A DNA stretch of 64,000 nucleotides from the NCBI RefSeq assembly GCF_003863355.1, contig NZ_QQWG01000021.1, positions 1-64,000 on the forward strand. The letters run 5' to 3'. The stretch is from Ancylomarina euxina. GTDB taxonomy: Bacteria > Bacteroidota > Bacteroidia > Bacteroidales > Marinifilaceae. The translations under genes and the position numbers were made by a program. Positions 26,582 through 34,739 of the stretch are shown piece after piece (position 1 is the first letter of the stretch; each line of letters begins with the position of its first letter). The notes beneath the pieces are model-generated. The model ran no database searches. It was given only the letters and a program-made list of their open reading frames with translations, and was not told the origin of the DNA.

Positions 26582-27892
26582 CTAGCTAAATAGTTTGTTT
26601 AGTGATTTTAAGGCTTCTACCTTATTTTCTTGATCAACTAATACTGAAATATTGTGACTACTACCTCCATATGAAATCATTCTGAGTGGTATTTTGTCTA
26701 GGGCTTCAAGAACCAATTTTGCTGAACCTGCTGCTTCAGAAATGAAATCACCAACAATACATATAATAGATTGATTCTTGTCGATTTCAACAGTCCCAAA
26801 TTTTTTCAGTTCATTTTCAATTTCTTCAAGTCTACTGGTATCGTCAATTGTTAGAGATACAGCTACCTCGGAAGTGGTAATCATGTCGATAGGCGTCTTG
26901 TAAATCTCAAAAACCTCAAATATTTTCCTAAGAAAGCCATAGGCTAGAAGCATACGCCCCGATTTGATTTTTACGGCTGTAATTCCATCTTTAGCTGCAA
27001 CGGCTTTAATACGCTTGCGCTCTAATTTATTCGATATAAGAGTCCCTACATCACAAGGACTTAAGGTGTTTTTAAGGCGTACTGGAATATTATTCAGTTT
27101 GCAGGGTAATACACTGGCTGGGTGCATAATTTTTGCTCCAAAATAGGCTAGTTCGGCTGCTTCGTCGAAAGAGAGCTCACTGATAGCCTGTGTCTGTTCT
27201 ACAAAACGAGGGTCGTTATTGTGAAAACCATCAATATCGGTCCAAATTTGAACTTCATCAGCAGAAATAGCAGCCCCTATAAGCGACGCAGAATAGTCGC
27301 TACCTCCTCGGTGTAGGTTGTCAACCTCGCCGTACGCATTCCTACAAATATAACCTTGCGTTATAAATAGCTTGTCTTGTGGGGTTCGACAAATTTCTCT
27401 TTTAAGGTTTTCCTGGATGTAATAACTATCGGGTTCGCCATCCTTATCAATCCTCATAAAATTAAGGGCTGGAAGTAGCACTGAATCAATATTATTTTCT
27501 GATAGGTGATAGTGAAACATGGCTGTCGAAATTAATTCGCCTTGAGCCAGTACTGCTTTTTCTTGAAGCTGTGTAAAAGTCTTGTGAACAAAGTTGCGGA
27601 TGTAGATAAAATGTGAACTGATTAATTCAAGTCCTTTATTCAAATACTCATCACTTGTAAAGAGCTCATTAACCCTGGAAATATAGCTTTGCTCGAGGAC
27701 TTCAATTTTAATAAGTGAGTTTTCGTTATCGCCTTTATATAGTAATTCGGTAATTTCAACCAGTGCATTGGTCGTGCCTGCCATAGCGGACAGTACGACA
27801 ATACAAGGCTCTTCGCTCTGAACAATTTGGGCTAGGTTTTGAATACGTTCAGGAGTACCAACGGAGGTGCCGCCAAATTTTAGGATTTTCAT
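26582..27892 (-). CDS. lysC: Aspartate kinase
   Basis: Aspartokinase phosphorylates aspartate, the entry step for Lys, Thr and Met. The N-terminus MKILKFGGTSVGTPERI is the family nucleotide-binding start. RGGSDYSASLIGAAISADEVQIWTD near residue 205 is the substrate region. Two ACT domains fill ~300-436 (AVKIKSGRMLLAYG, IICIVGDFISEAAG), so feedback by an amino acid is expected. The 436-residue length and the absence of a homoserine dehydrogenase domain mark it as monofunctional; its pairing with lysA suggests the lysine-directed isozyme. The frame extends to 27940, but ATG 27892 gives the standard N-terminus. Confidence 0.92.
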   Translation of the reverse strand: MKILKFGGTSVGTPERIQNLAQIVQSEEPCIVVLSAMAGTTNALVEITELLYKGDNENSLIKIEVLEQSYISRVNELFTSDEYLNKGLELISSHFIYIRNFVHKTFTQLQEKAVLAQGELISTAMFHYHLSENNIDSVLLPALNFMRIDKDGEPDSYYIQENLKREICRTPQDKLFITQGYICRNAYGEVDNLHRGGSDYSASLIGAAISADEVQIWTDIDGFHNNDPRFVEQTQAISELSFDEAAELAYFGAKIMHPASVLPCKLNNIPVRLKNTLSPCDVGTLISNKLERKRIKAVAAKDGITAVKIKSGRMLLAYGFLRKIFEVFEIYKTPIDMITTSEVAVSLTIDDTSRLEEIENELKKFGTVEIDKNQSIICIVGDFISEAAGSAKLVLEALDKIPLRMISYGGSSHNISVLVDQENKVEALKSLNKLFS

Positions 27893-27975
27893 GGTTTTTG
27901 TTTTGTAATAGTTAGAAAAATTGAATTCTAAGCTTGTCATCAGGATGAAACTTTAATTCGCTCATATATTTTCAC

Positions 27976-28008
27976 AAAAAAAGCCTGCAGAACTTCTGCA
28001 GGCTTTTT
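27976..28008 (-). terminator. Attenuator-like terminator ahead of lysC
   Basis: Perfect 15-bp palindromic stem aaaaagcctgcagaa / ttctgcaggcttttt (27978-27992 and 27994-28008). On the minus strand the T-run continues toward lysC. Its position, about 84 bases before the lysC start and 41 bases after a small leader ORF, mirrors the Phe/Tyr and trp attenuators. Confidence 0.8.
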
Positions 28009-28048
28009 AATATTTTAAAGCTTAACATGATTCCACATAGATACTAAC

Positions 28049-28105
28049 TCAATAGTGTTTATTGTGTTTTATCTGTTTATTTAATGTGGTCAATGGCAAG
28101 TTCAT
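28049..28105 (-). CDS. Putative Lys-responsive leader peptide (18 residues)
   Basis: ATG at 28105 opens 18 codons to TGA: MNLPLTTLNKQIKHNKHY. Lys codons stand at positions 10, 13 and 16, directly before the terminator ahead of lysC-lysA. The composition is less extreme than in the Phe/Tyr and Trp leaders, and AAA is a common codon in this AT-rich DNA. I therefore rate it on its position and on the two clear precedents nearby. Thr-Thr at 6-7 would also fit control by threonine. Confidence 0.5.
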   Translation of the reverse strand: MNLPLTTLNKQIKHNKHY

Positions 28106-28364
28106 TTTTTCAAATTTTATAGGTGCAAATATGATGAAAATATTGATATAAAAAAACAAAATCGAATAAAATTAAACAATTGGTCGAATATTGAATGAAT
28201 TGTTTAAAATTAAACACCATGTAGATGTGTTGGCATTTCAACTTAGCAACTGAGATATTGTTCAGTTTTCTAATATTTATTACAGCCTAATGTAACAGTG
28301 ATGTAACAGGATAGAAAAGGACTTGTGGAATTAATGATATTGCGGCTAACTTGAGATTCTTATA

Positions 28365-28488
28365 AAAAAGAAAAAACTCAGGTCCCCACCTGAGTTTTCT
28401 TACTAACCTAAATCTAACCTATGAAAAAATTGACCAAGCTCTTTTGGAGTTGAGCTTAGAACTAACTTTGGATTGTTAGTTTGTTTCA
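28365..28488 (-). ncRNA. Candidate small RNA, copy 1
   Basis: On the minus strand a TACATTTG box (28495-28502) matching the Bacteroidota -7 consensus would start a transcript near 28488. The following ~120 bases can fold into ctaac/gttag, aagctc/gagctt and a perfect 11-bp aaaactcaggt/acctgagtttt hairpin (28373-28398) followed by TTTTTTCTTTTTT, an intrinsic terminator. Between the second and third hairpin an unpaired ttcataggttag segment is conserved in all copies. On the plus strand the same DNA has only a ten-codon ORF (MKKLTKLFWS) and a poorer T-run, so I favour a minus-strand RNA. Transcription has not been shown. Confidence 0.5.
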
Positions 28489-28644
28489 ACACTACAAATG
28501 TAGAGCTTTCTTTAGTTAAGGGGAGTCAACACAAGTTAAAGAACGTTAAGCTTTCTTTTTATGGCGGTTTTTGAAATGATGGTCCAGATATTTAAAACCA
28601 GATTCAATAAATGATGTATGGAGTAGAGTTAATCTGAGATTCTT

Positions 28645-28770
28645 ATAAAAAGAAAAAACTCAGGTCCCCACCTGAGTTTTCTTACTAACCTAAATCTAAC
28701 CTATGAAAAAATTGACTAAGCTCTTTTGGAGTTGAGCTTAGAACTAACTTTGGATTGTTAGTTTGTTTCA
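28645..28770 (-). ncRNA. Candidate small RNA, copy 2
   Basis: This copy is nearly identical to copy 1: TACATTTG box at 28777-28784, the same three hairpins, terminator stem at 28655-28680 and the same unpaired ttcataggttag. Differences are single bases mostly in loops and upstream spacer. No other coding capacity is visible. Confidence 0.5.
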
Positions 28771-28904
28771 ACATTACAAATGTAGTGCTTTCTTTAGTTA
28801 ATGGGAGTCAACACAAGTTAAAGAACGTTAAGCTTCTGTTTTTATGGAATTGTGATAGAATAGACAGTGGATGTCGGTTGGAATTAGGTTGGTGAGAAGT
28901 TCCT

Positions 28905-29028
28905 ATAAAAGAAAAAACTCAGGTCCCCACCTGAGTTTTCTTACTAACCTAAATCTAACCTATGAAAACGACTAAACTCATGTGATTCAGAGTTTAGAAT
29001 TGATCTTAGAAATCAATTTTGTTTTTAA
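28905..29028 (-). ncRNA. Candidate small RNA, copy 3 (diverged)
   Basis: The promoter-like box is TATGTTTG (29035-29042), still TAnnTTTG, with a TTTG 21 bases upstream on the same strand. The first two stems have changed sequence but keep pairing: attgat/atcaat instead of ctaac/gttag, and taaactc/gagttta instead of aagctc/gagctt. The terminator hairpin (28914-28939) and the ttttcataggttagatttagg segment are unchanged. Retained pairing despite changed bases supports a structured RNA. Confidence 0.5.
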
Positions 29029-29214
29029 CTACTACAAACATACAGCTTTAATCTTTTTTGAAACAAAAAACTAAGTTAAAGAAGGTTAAAAGCATGTGAA
29101 TTGAATGAATTATAACTGCCTTAAAACCAGTATGATTTGATATTGTATGTTAGACTGAATGTTCTGAAAAGCCTCGTTTTACTAGTGAAAAGGAGTTGTG
29201 TTTTACGCAGAGGT

Positions 29215-29556
29215 CTATGGTTTTCTAAAGGTTCCCACTCCTGTTATAATAGCTTTAGCCATTTTTTCCTCTTCGCTACCATCTGATTGTGATAAGTGAT
29301 ACATGGAGTGGATAACAACACCTAAGTCATCAACTTCAACACGCCCTGTCCAACAAGCGATTGAACCATATTGACCAAAATCAACCATGAAAGCAATGAC
29401 GTTGTCTTTAAGACGTCCAATAATTTCAAATTTTTCTTCAAAATTTGGAAGTCCTATTCCAGTTTGGAAAGTTCCTGTGATGTTCTGACCATCAATACTT
29501 AAATTCATTTCAGAATTATACTGATTTCGCCAGCGTCCGTTTAAATTTATGTTCAT
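29215..29556 (-). CDS. Avidin/streptavidin-like beta-barrel protein
   Basis: The 113-residue protein aligns by eye to the avidin family along its length: GRWRNQYNSEMNLSIDG for the GTWYNQLGS strand, GTFQTGIG for GTYESAVG, a CWTGRV strand for TWSGQY, and ITGVGTFRK for VGHDTFTK at the end. Avidins bind biotin in an eight-stranded barrel. Several ligand residues are changed: the last-strand Asp of streptavidin (D128) is Gly here, and the dimer-lid Trp of NTQWLLTSG is replaced in SMYHLSQSDG. Biotin affinity may therefore be low or the ligand different. There is no signal peptide. Its start region (cctaacctATGAA) is complementary to the conserved segment of the small-RNA-like repeats next door. Confidence 0.72.
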   Translation of the reverse strand: MNINLNGRWRNQYNSEMNLSIDGQNITGTFQTGIGLPNFEEKFEIIGRLKDNVIAFMVDFGQYGSIACWTGRVEVDDLGVVIHSMYHLSQSDGSEEEKMAKAIITGVGTFRKP

Positions 29557-29852
29557 AGGTTAGGTTTTTTATATCAGAAACATTTCTTAGAAAGCCTTGT
29601 TCCTTGATGATGTAAGTAAATAGAACGAATATTTTAAATTAATATAGTCGAAATAAGTGATTTTTACAAGATTTCTAGACTTTGAAAATATGTTTTTTTG
29701 GAATTCATGTTATCTTTGCGAATTCGAATATTGGTATTGATCTGCTGATTGAAAGATTGGAGTGACTAATTTTGAATTATTTTAATTTCATGCGGAACTA
29801 AAATGAACTAGTTGAGACTATCAATTTTATTTCCCGAACAAAGAATTTCCAA

Positions 29853-31646
29853 ATGAGTATTGAAAGTATTATTAAAGGTAAAGTAGTAGAGGCCATAAGT
29901 GCATGCTATGGTCAAAAAGTTGAAGAGGATAGTGTTCAGATTCAAAAGACCAGACGCGAATTTGAGGGAGATTTAACTGTTGTTGTATTCCCATTTTTAC
30001 GCTTCTCTAAGAAATCACCTGAAGAAACTGCTAATGACCTTGGAAATTTTCTACAAGAAAATATCGATGCCATTCCTTCATTTAATATCGTAAAGGGTTT
30101 CTTGAATTTGGTTATCGACAATTCATATTGGCTTTCAGTTTTGAATGAGGCTGTGATAACTGACAATTACGGTTTTATACCTTTGACTGAAGGAGCTAAA
30201 AAAGTGATGATTGAGTACTCATCTCCTAATACAAATAAGCCGCTTCATTTAGGACATATCAGAAATAACTTATTAGGTTATTCTGTAGCTCAAATCTTAA
30301 AAGCGAATGGTCTTGAAGTGATCAAGGTAAATCTTGTGAACGATAGAGGAATTCATATTTGTAAGTCGATGCTGGCTTGGTTGCGTTTTGGTGAAGGTGA
30401 AACTCCAGAATCGACAGGCATTAAGGGTGATCACTTAGTTGGAAAATACTATGTGAGATTCGACCAGGAATATAAAAAAGAGATAGAGGCTTTAATAGCT
30501 GGCGGCATGGATGCTGATGAGGCTAAGAAAAAAGCACCTCTTTTGCTTGAAGCTCAGGAAATGCTTGTGAAGTGGGAAGCTGGTGACGAAGAAACGGTTG
30601 CTCTTTGGCGTAAAATGAATGATTGGGTGTTAGCTGGATTCGAAATCACTTATAAAACCATGGGGGTAGATTTCGATAAAGTTTACTTCGAATCGGATAC
30701 ATATAAGAAAGGGAAAGCAATTGTGATGCGAGGCCTGGATGAAGGTGTTTTGTATCAGAAAGAAACGGGATCGGTTTGGGCTGATCTTGAATCGGATGGC
30801 TTAGATCATAAGTTATTGCTTCGCGATGATGGAACCTCGGTATATATGACTCAAGATATTGGAACGGCTTATGAGCGTTTCAATGAATTTCATATCGATG
30901 AGCATATTTATGTTGTGGGTAATGAGCAAAACTATCATTTTCAGGTGCTTTCTTTAATTATGGGCAAACTGGGATACGAATGGCACGATAAGATTCACCA
31001 CCTGTCATATGGAATGGTTGAGTTACCTGAAGGTAAAATGAAATCTCGTGAGGGGACTGTTGTTGATGCTGACGATTTGATGAAAGAGATGGTGAATACA
31101 GCTCGCGAAACTTCAGAAGAATTAGGTAAGCTAGCTGGTTATTCGAAAGAAGAAGCCGAAGATGTATATAACAAGGTTGCAATGGGAGCATTGAAATATT
31201 TTATTCTTAAGGTTGATCCTAAGAAGAATATGATGTTTAATCCAAAGGATTCGATTGATTTTAACGGTAATACAGGCCCATTTATTCAATATACATACAC
31301 ACGTATTCAGTCAGTATTGCGTAAGGCAACTGAAAGTGGTATGGAAATACCAGAATTGGCTATAGCTGATTTAAATATTTCTGAAAAAGAATCATTCTTA
31401 ATCCAGATATTAGCAAATTATCCAAACGTAATAAAAGATGCAGGTCGTGACACTAGTCCAGCCTTAATTTCGAACTATGTTTACGATTTGTCTAAGGAGT
31501 ATAATCAGTTTTATCACGATTTCCCTATGAACAAAGAGGAAAACGAAGATTTGAGAAATTTCCGCTTTATCTTGTCTAAGCAAGTAGCAGGAATCATTAA
31601 ATCGGGTATGAGCTTATTAGGTGTAAGTTTGCCAGAGAGAATGTAA
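29853..31646 (+). CDS. argS: Arginyl-tRNA synthetase
   Basis: This class I synthetase charges tRNA-Arg. The 597-residue protein has an N-terminal Arg-N domain (~1-90), the HIGH signature in SSPNTNKPLHLGHIRNNLLG near residue 117, the KMSK counterpart in EGKMKSREGTVV near 392, and a C-terminal DALR anticodon-binding domain (about 475-597, NTGPFIQYTYTRIQSVLRK at its start). Length matches Bacteroidota ArgRS. A TATCTTTG sequence at 29711-29718 could be its -7 box. It reads toward ffh and folD, but the gaps of 227 and 111 bases with hairpins suggest separate transcripts. Confidence 0.96.
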   Translation: MSIESIIKGKVVEAISACYGQKVEEDSVQIQKTRREFEGDLTVVVFPFLRFSKKSPEETANDLGNFLQENIDAIPSFNIVKGFLNLVIDNSYWLSVLNEAVITDNYGFIPLTEGAKKVMIEYSSPNTNKPLHLGHIRNNLLGYSVAQILKANGLEVIKVNLVNDRGIHICKSMLAWLRFGEGETPESTGIKGDHLVGKYYVRFDQEYKKEIEALIAGGMDADEAKKKAPLLLEAQEMLVKWEAGDEETVALWRKMNDWVLAGFEITYKTMGVDFDKVYFESDTYKKGKAIVMRGLDEGVLYQKETGSVWADLESDGLDHKLLLRDDGTSVYMTQDIGTAYERFNEFHIDEHIYVVGNEQNYHFQVLSLIMGKLGYEWHDKIHHLSYGMVELPEGKMKSREGTVVDADDLMKEMVNTARETSEELGKLAGYSKEEAEDVYNKVAMGALKYFILKVDPKKNMMFNPKDSIDFNGNTGPFIQYTYTRIQSVLRKATESGMEIPELAIADLNISEKESFLIQILANYPNVIKDAGRDTSPALISNYVYDLSKEYNQFYHDFPMNKEENEDLRNFRFILSKQVAGIIKSGMSLLGVSLPERM

Positions 31647-31700
31647 TACGATGATAAGGAGCGACTTTTATTGGTTGCCGATATTATAAATTATAAAAAT

Positions 31701-31728
31701 GAGTCTTGGTTCTGATGAGCCAAGACTC
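31701..31728 (+). terminator. Hairpin after argS
   Basis: gagtcttgg (31701-31709) pairs with ccaagactc (31720-31728). It is followed by an AT-rich sequence without a real T-run, so termination is plausible but weak. Confidence 0.45.
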
Positions 31729-31873
31729 TATAGAATATAATTATTCAAATGAATCGAAAATAGGAACTCTGAATAATGGCTTAAATGGATCTTATTAAAA
31801 GATGCTTTGATATAAGAGCAAATACAGAGATTTTTTTATTTTTGCAGGAAACTAAAAATAATCCGGAAATACA

Positions 31874-33208
31874 ATGTTTGAAAATCTTAATGAAAGACTT
31901 GAGCGGTCCTTTCAGTTGTTGAAAGGACATGGAAAGATCACCGAAATAAATGTAGCTGAAACTTTAAAGGATGTTCGTCGTGCTTTACTTGATGCCGATG
32001 TCAATTTTAAAATCGCCAAGTCGTTTACTGCAACAGTAAAAGAAAAAGCATTAGGACAAAATGTATTGACTTCATTGAAGCCAAATCAATTAATGGTGAA
32101 AATTGTTCACGATGAATTGGCTGAATTGATGGGGGGAGAGAACGTTGATATCGATATCAAAGGAAATCCTGCGGTTATTTTAATTGCTGGTCTTCAAGGT
32201 TCAGGAAAGACAACTTTCTCAGGAAAGTTAGCTCACCTACTTAAAACAAAGCGTTCAAAAAATCCTCTCTTAGTTGCTGGAGACGTTTATCGTCCAGCTG
32301 CGATAGATCAGTTGCACGTATTGGGCGAGCAAATTGGAGTACCTGTTTATTCTGATAAGGATAATAAAAACCCAGTTAAAATTGCTGAAGCTGCAATTAA
32401 AGAAGCAAAAGCAAAAGGTTATGATTTAGTAATTGTCGATACGGCTGGTCGTTTAGCTGTTGACGAAGAGATGATGAAGGAAATTGAAGCTGTTAAAAAG
32501 GCAATTAAACCTTCTGAAATTTTATTCGTAGTTGACTCAATGACTGGTCAGGATGCTGTAAATACAGCTAAGGAGTTTAATGATAGATTAGACTTTGACG
32601 GTGTTGTTTTAACAAAACTTGATGGTGATACCCGTGGTGGTGCTGCTTTATCTATTCGTTCAGTTGTAGACAAACCGATTAAGTTTGTAGGTACAGGTGA
32701 GAAAATGGAAGCTTTAGATGTTTTCCATCCATCTCGTATGGCTGACCGTATTTTGGGTATGGGTGATATCGTTTCTCTTGTAGAGCGTGCTCAAGAGCAG
32801 TTCGATGCTGACGAAGCTCGTAACCTACAAAAGAAGATTGCTAAGAACCAGTTTAATTTTAACGATTTCCTTTCTCAGATTTCTCAGATTAAGAAAATGG
32901 GTAATCTTAAGGATTTAGCTTCGATGATTCCTGGTGTTGGAAAAGCACTTAAGAATATAGATATCGATGATGATGCCTTTAAGGGGATTGAAGCGATTAT
33001 TTATTCAATGACACCACTAGAGCGTGAGAACCCAACTTTATTGAATGGATCTCGTCGTAAGCGTATTGCTGATGGTAGTGGTTCTAATATTCAAGATGTG
33101 AATCGACTAATTAAGCAGTTTGATGAAACGCGAAAGTTGATGAAAATGATGTCGAAAGGCGGAAAGATGTCTCGAATGATGGGAAATCTTCCAATGAAAA
33201 AGCGATAG
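31874..33208 (+). CDS. ffh: Signal recognition particle protein Ffh
   Basis: Ffh binds signal sequences and 4.5S RNA and docks ribosomes at FtsY. The 444-residue protein has the N-domain helix bundle, then GTPase motifs LIAGLQGSGKTTFSGKLA (G1, near residue 104), GDVYRPAAIDQL, VDTAGRL (G3, near 189), TKLDGDTRGGAAL (G4, near 247) and GTGEK, followed by the Met-rich M domain (MSKGGKMSRMMGNLPMKKR at the end). The SRP RNA gene was not found in this window. Confidence 0.96.
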   Translation: MFENLNERLERSFQLLKGHGKITEINVAETLKDVRRALLDADVNFKIAKSFTATVKEKALGQNVLTSLKPNQLMVKIVHDELAELMGGENVDIDIKGNPAVILIAGLQGSGKTTFSGKLAHLLKTKRSKNPLLVAGDVYRPAAIDQLHVLGEQIGVPVYSDKDNKNPVKIAEAAIKEAKAKGYDLVIVDTAGRLAVDEEMMKEIEAVKKAIKPSEILFVVDSMTGQDAVNTAKEFNDRLDFDGVVLTKLDGDTRGGAALSIRSVVDKPIKFVGTGEKMEALDVFHPSRMADRILGMGDIVSLVERAQEQFDADEARNLQKKIAKNQFNFNDFLSQISQIKKMGNLKDLASMIPGVGKALKNIDIDDDAFKGIEAIIYSMTPLERENPTLLNGSRRKRIADGSGSNIQDVNRLIKQFDETRKLMKMMSKGGKMSRMMGNLPMKKR

Positions 33209-33220
33209 ATAAAATATGAA

Positions 33221-33250
33221 AATGCTTGACTCTATAGTCAGGCATTTTTC
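33221..33250 (+). terminator. Terminator after ffh
   Basis: aatgcttgact pairs with agtcaggcatt (one G-U) around a short ctat loop, followed by ttttt. It begins 12 bases after the ffh stop. Confidence 0.75.
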
Positions 33251-33319
33251 TTAAAAAAGAATGTCTTGTAGCTATAGATTCAAGCTGCAAATTACTTATC
33301 ACAGATACAAAACATAGTC

Positions 33320-34201
33320 ATGGAATTAATCGATGGAAAAAAGATTTCGGCTGAGGTGAAGCAGGAAATTGCTGCTGAAGTTGAAGGGATTATTAAAAAT
33401 GGTGGTAAAAAGCCACATCTTGCGGCTATTATTGTCGGACATGATGGCGCCAGCGAAACCTATGTTGCTGCAAAAGTTAAAGCTTGTCATCAGGTAGGTT
33501 TTGATTCTTCTGAATTCAGATTTGAAGATGATATCACAGAAGCTGAACTATTAGCTGAAATTGAGAAAGTGAATCAGGATGATTCAATCGATGGTTTAAT
33601 TGTTCAGTTGCCATTGCCTAAGCATATTTCAGAATCTAAAGTGATCGAAACCATTCGCCCAGAGAAAGATGTCGATGGATTCCATCCGATGAACGTAGGT
33701 AAGATGGTCGCAAGTTTACCAACCTACTTGCCAGCTACTCCAGCAGGGATTGTTGAGTTGTTGAAACGATATAAGATTGAAACTTCAGGTAAGAACTGTG
33801 TTGTTATCGGTCGTAGTAATATTGTTGGTACACCAATGAGTGTATTAATGTCGCGTAAAGCTTCTCATGGTGATTGTACAGTAACACTATGCCACAGTCG
33901 TACTAAGAATATTCCTGAGATTACCCGTGAAGCAGATATCATTATTGTTGCTCTTGGTATGCCAGAATTCTTATCAGGAGATATGGTTAAGCCTGGTGCA
34001 GTCGTAATTGACGTAGGAATCCACAGAATCAAATCCGATAAGACTAAATCGGGTTGGAAATTGATAGGAGATGTTAATTTTGATGAAGTGTCTCCTAAAT
34101 GTTCATTCATCACACCAGTTCCTGGTGGCGTTGGTCCAATGACGATTGTGTCATTACTCCAAAACACTTTAATCGCATCGAAAAAAGAGATTTACTCATA
34201 A
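33320..34201 (+). CDS. folD: Methylenetetrahydrofolate dehydrogenase/cyclohydrolase
   Basis: FolD interconverts 5,10-methylene-, methenyl- and 10-formyl-tetrahydrofolate with NAD(P). The 293-residue protein begins [17 protein letters not shown] and shows [15 protein letters not shown] near residue 48 (catalytic Tyr and Lys), [12 protein letters not shown] near 93, [14 protein letters not shown] near 166 (nucleotide binding) and [19 protein letters not shown] near 265. It is the last of three housekeeping genes on this strand, followed by a strong terminator. Confidence 0.96.
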   Translation: MELIDGKKISAEVKQEIAAEVEGIIKNGGKKPHLAAIIVGHDGASETYVAAKVKACHQVGFDSSEFRFEDDITEAELLAEIEKVNQDDSIDGLIVQLPLPKHISESKVIETIRPEKDVDGFHPMNVGKMVASLPTYLPATPAGIVELLKRYKIETSGKNCVVIGRSNIVGTPMSVLMSRKASHGDCTVTLCHSRTKNIPEITREADIIIVALGMPEFLSGDMVKPGAVVIDVGIHRIKSDKTKSGWKLIGDVNFDEVSPKCSFITPVPGGVGPMTIVSLLQNTLIASKKEIYS

Positions 34202-34226
34202 AAGTTTAAATCAAAAAAAAAATATG

Positions 34227-34261
34227 AAGGGATGATTCTTAATTGAATCATCCCTTTTTTT
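34227..34261 (+). terminator. Terminator after folD
   Basis: aagggatgattc pairs with gaatcatccctt around ttaatt, followed by seven T. It begins 26 bases after the folD stop. Confidence 0.85.
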
Positions 34262-34617
34262 ATGTCTAAAGTGTTCTGGGAATTCTTTTTTCCGATTGCT
34301 TTTATATGGTTTTAGCTTTAAATCGGTGGTATAAAGAGCATATTGATTTTATAAGATGAGATTGTTATGTAGTGGATGAATTTTGTAAAACGATTTGAAG
34401 TTTTAGTCTTGTTTTAAATAGTGTATTTAGATGAATTATAAATAGTAGGGCCAAAGGAAGTCTTATAAGTTAAATGAGATATGTAGATGTATGGAGCTGA
34501 CTATCTCTATTAGCTTGATTATTAAAATATAAAATAATAATAGAATGCTTGTGTATGTAATAGGAAACATAAAAAAGATCTTTAGTTTTATAGGAAATGC
34601 TGACAAAAATTATGTGT

Positions 34618-34653
34618 GTTAACATCAGTTAAATGCATGTTAATATTTGTTAA
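34618..34653. promoter_or_regulatory. Four GTTAA boxes with helical phasing
   Basis: GTTAA occurs at 34618, 34628, 34639 and 34649, spaced 10, 11 and 10 bases, so all four face the same side of the helix. The last box overlaps the predicted -33 TTTG of the susC promoter. This looks like a binding array for an activator or an upstream promoter element. A similar 10-base phased set lies upstream of the small-RNA-like repeats. The rest of 34262-34617 shows nothing else. Confidence 0.45.
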
Positions 34654-34676
34654 AATCAATATATATGCTAAATTTA
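34646..34676 (+). promoter_or_regulatory. Candidate promoter of the susC-susD pair
   Basis: TTTG (34646-34649) followed after 19 bases by TAAATTTA (34669-34676) matches the Bacteroidota TTTG/TAnnTTTG consensus at all but the last base. It predicts a leader of about 57 bases before the susC ATG. Confidence 0.55.
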
Positions 34677-34739
34677 GCATCGATTATTACCATTAAACCA
34701 TTTGCATCTTTACTTAATTACTAACTAAAAAGAATTTTT

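Larger units (their letters stand above)
28353..29065. repeat. Three imperfect tandem repeats (about 260-280 bp period)
   Basis: Units begin near 28353, 28636 and 28894. Copies 1 and 2 are nearly identical over about 210 bases. Copy 3 has diverged except for a block of roughly 57 bases that is identical in all three, covering the hairpin aaaactcaggt-cccc-acctgagtttt and the following cttactaacctaaatctaac. The spacers between units are unrelated. The 27893-29214 gap otherwise holds the lysC leader. See the three ncRNA entries for interpretation. Confidence 0.9.

Noticed and set aside
27960-28140. Lysine riboswitch upstream of lysC
   Set aside because: The region is too short and lacks the conserved L-box core; a short ORF plus terminator is a simpler reading.
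28428-28458. Ten-codon plus-strand ORF MKKLTKLFWS in repeat copies 1 and 2 as a leader peptide or truncated SusC start
   Set aside because: It resembles a SusC signal-peptide start, but copy 3 has a different, shorter ORF, there is no plus-strand promoter, and the T-run and TAnnTTTG boxes favour the minus strand.
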